Assembly: GCA_963717155.1 (NCBI GenBank)
Contig: OY970326.1
Coordinates: forward strand, 2,604,001 to 2,668,000
Reading direction: 5' to 3'
DNA: 64,000 bases
Origin: G963717155 sp963717155
GTDB lineage: Bacteria; Actinomycetota; Thermoleophilia; Gaiellales; JALYLC01
This document shows, one piece after another, positions 63,267-64,000 of the stretch. Numbering within the stretch: the stretch's first letter is position 1; each line of letters opens with the position of its first letter. The translations under genes and the position numbers were made by a program. The notes beneath the pieces are model-generated. The model had not been told where the DNA came from. It did not search any database and was given only the letters and a program-made list of their open reading frames with translations.

Positions 63267-64000
63267 TCACTGCTCCTGAGCGTTCGAGGGGCGGGGGTCC
63301 GGCCGGGCCTTGGTCTCGGCCTCGAGGAGCTTGAACAGGCGCTTCACCTGGTCGTTGTCCTTGGCCTTGTGGGCCGAGAGCGGGTTCGGGACCTTGCCGG
63401 CACGGGCCAGCCGGAGCGCGAAGGGAACGTCCATCGCGGCGGCCAGGGGGCCGATCGTGCGTCGGCACGAGCTCGGTCTCCTTGAGGAACCCTCCGCGAT
63501 GGGTCGAGCTGATGAAGACCTTGGCGTGCTTCGCGCCCTCGTCGCGCGTCAGGCCGTGGCGGAACGCCTCGGCTCCGAGCTTCGCGATGGCGTCGCGCGG
63601 ATCGACGCCCTTGGGGCAGCGCTCGTTGCAGAAGTAGCAGCGGGTGCAGTCCCAGATGCCATGGGCGCCGGAGAGATCCTGCAGCCGCTCACGCTCGTCG
63701 GTGTCTCGCTGGTCGCCGACGAAGCGCTGCGCCTTGGCGAGCGCGGCCGGCCCGAGGAAGTCGGGGTCGGCCGCCATGGAGTTGCACTCCGAGACGCAGC
63801 ACCCGCACATGATGCAGAGCGCCTCCTTGCCGATCGACTCCTGCTGCTCCTCCGGGTCGACGAGGAACTCCTTCTCGGGCACCGGCAGATCGGACTCCAT
63901 GAACGGCTTGACCGCGCGGATCTTGGCCCAGAACGGCGTCATGTCGACGACGAGGTCCTTGATCACCGGGAGGTTGCCCATCGCGGAGATCGTGGGCACG
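63267..64000 (-). CDS. sdhB: succinate dehydrogenase/fumarate reductase iron-sulfur subunit, partial and frameshifted
   Basis: The N-terminal 2Fe-2S half lies beyond the window. The part present has ALCIMCGCCVSECNSMAADP and CTRCYFCNERCPKGVDPRD, the 4Fe-4S/3Fe-4S ferredoxin-type motifs of SdhB. After GGFLKETEL a net +1 near 63463 moves the frame to GPLAAAMDVPFALRLARAGK and the natural stop at 63267. Seven bases before hdrB. A likely sequence error rather than a lesion, because both sides are conserved. Confidence 0.85.

Overview
The window is a high-GC, gene-dense bacterial chromosome segment. Heavy G/C third-position bias, frequent GTG/TTG starts, four-base start/stop overlaps and the gene families point to an actinobacterium. 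A deep-branching class such as Thermoleophilia (Gaiella or Solirubrobacter-like) is my inference from family resemblance, not from a marker gene. Many conserved genes carry a single-base frameshift, so the assembly may hold residual indel errors, as in a metagenome or long-read assembly.

Layout. 1-12 kb: a partial metallo-beta-lactamase-fold gene, an MMPL exporter, a large LuxR-type ATPase regulator, an epimerase plus ECF41-type sigma factor pair, a secreted beta-propeller protein and a DUF2252 protein. 12-14 kb: citrate synthase, DUF309 and Dabb proteins. 14-19 kb: a minus-strand carbohydrate ABC operon (ATPase, binding protein, two permeases, one with an unusual extracellular Ig-like insert). 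19-24 kb: a rubredoxin-like/MBL protein, Lrp regulator, DMT transporter, VOC and cupin proteins, and a PASTA-domain protein with its membrane partner.

24.0-35.3 kb is a decaying integrated element. A 45-bp copy of the 3' half of tRNA-Val(CAC) lies at 24008-24052; the intact tRNA lies at 35260-35331. Next to the intact tRNA is the C-terminal remnant of a tyrosine recombinase. Inside are broken genes (a second ECF41-type sigma with its carboxymuconolactone decarboxylase, a globin, a peptidoglycan-binding protein, a cupin and a secreted-protein fragment) and apparently intact cargo (VOC protein, two DUF1801 proteins, an L,D-transpeptidase and an 1114-residue choice-of-anchor A surface protein).

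35-54 kb is housekeeping: tRNA-Ser(GGA), a Tpx-like peroxiredoxin, mntR-mntH, glycerol-3-phosphate dehydrogenase, an esterase/Fe-alcohol dehydrogenase/YbaK operon, NUDIX, then SRP RNA-dnaX-ybaB-recR, a glycosidase-like protein, lysC-asd, a metallophosphoesterase, a thermonuclease and infA. 53.7-57.4 kb is a small accessory region with EthD and ABM proteins, an ankyrin protein, a dispersed 13-14-13 palindromic repeat and a 282-bp module present twice. 57.4-64 kb holds recQ, an MFS drug exporter with its TetR repressor, a second metallophosphoesterase, and the start of an sdhB-hdrB-like respiratory operon that runs off the end.
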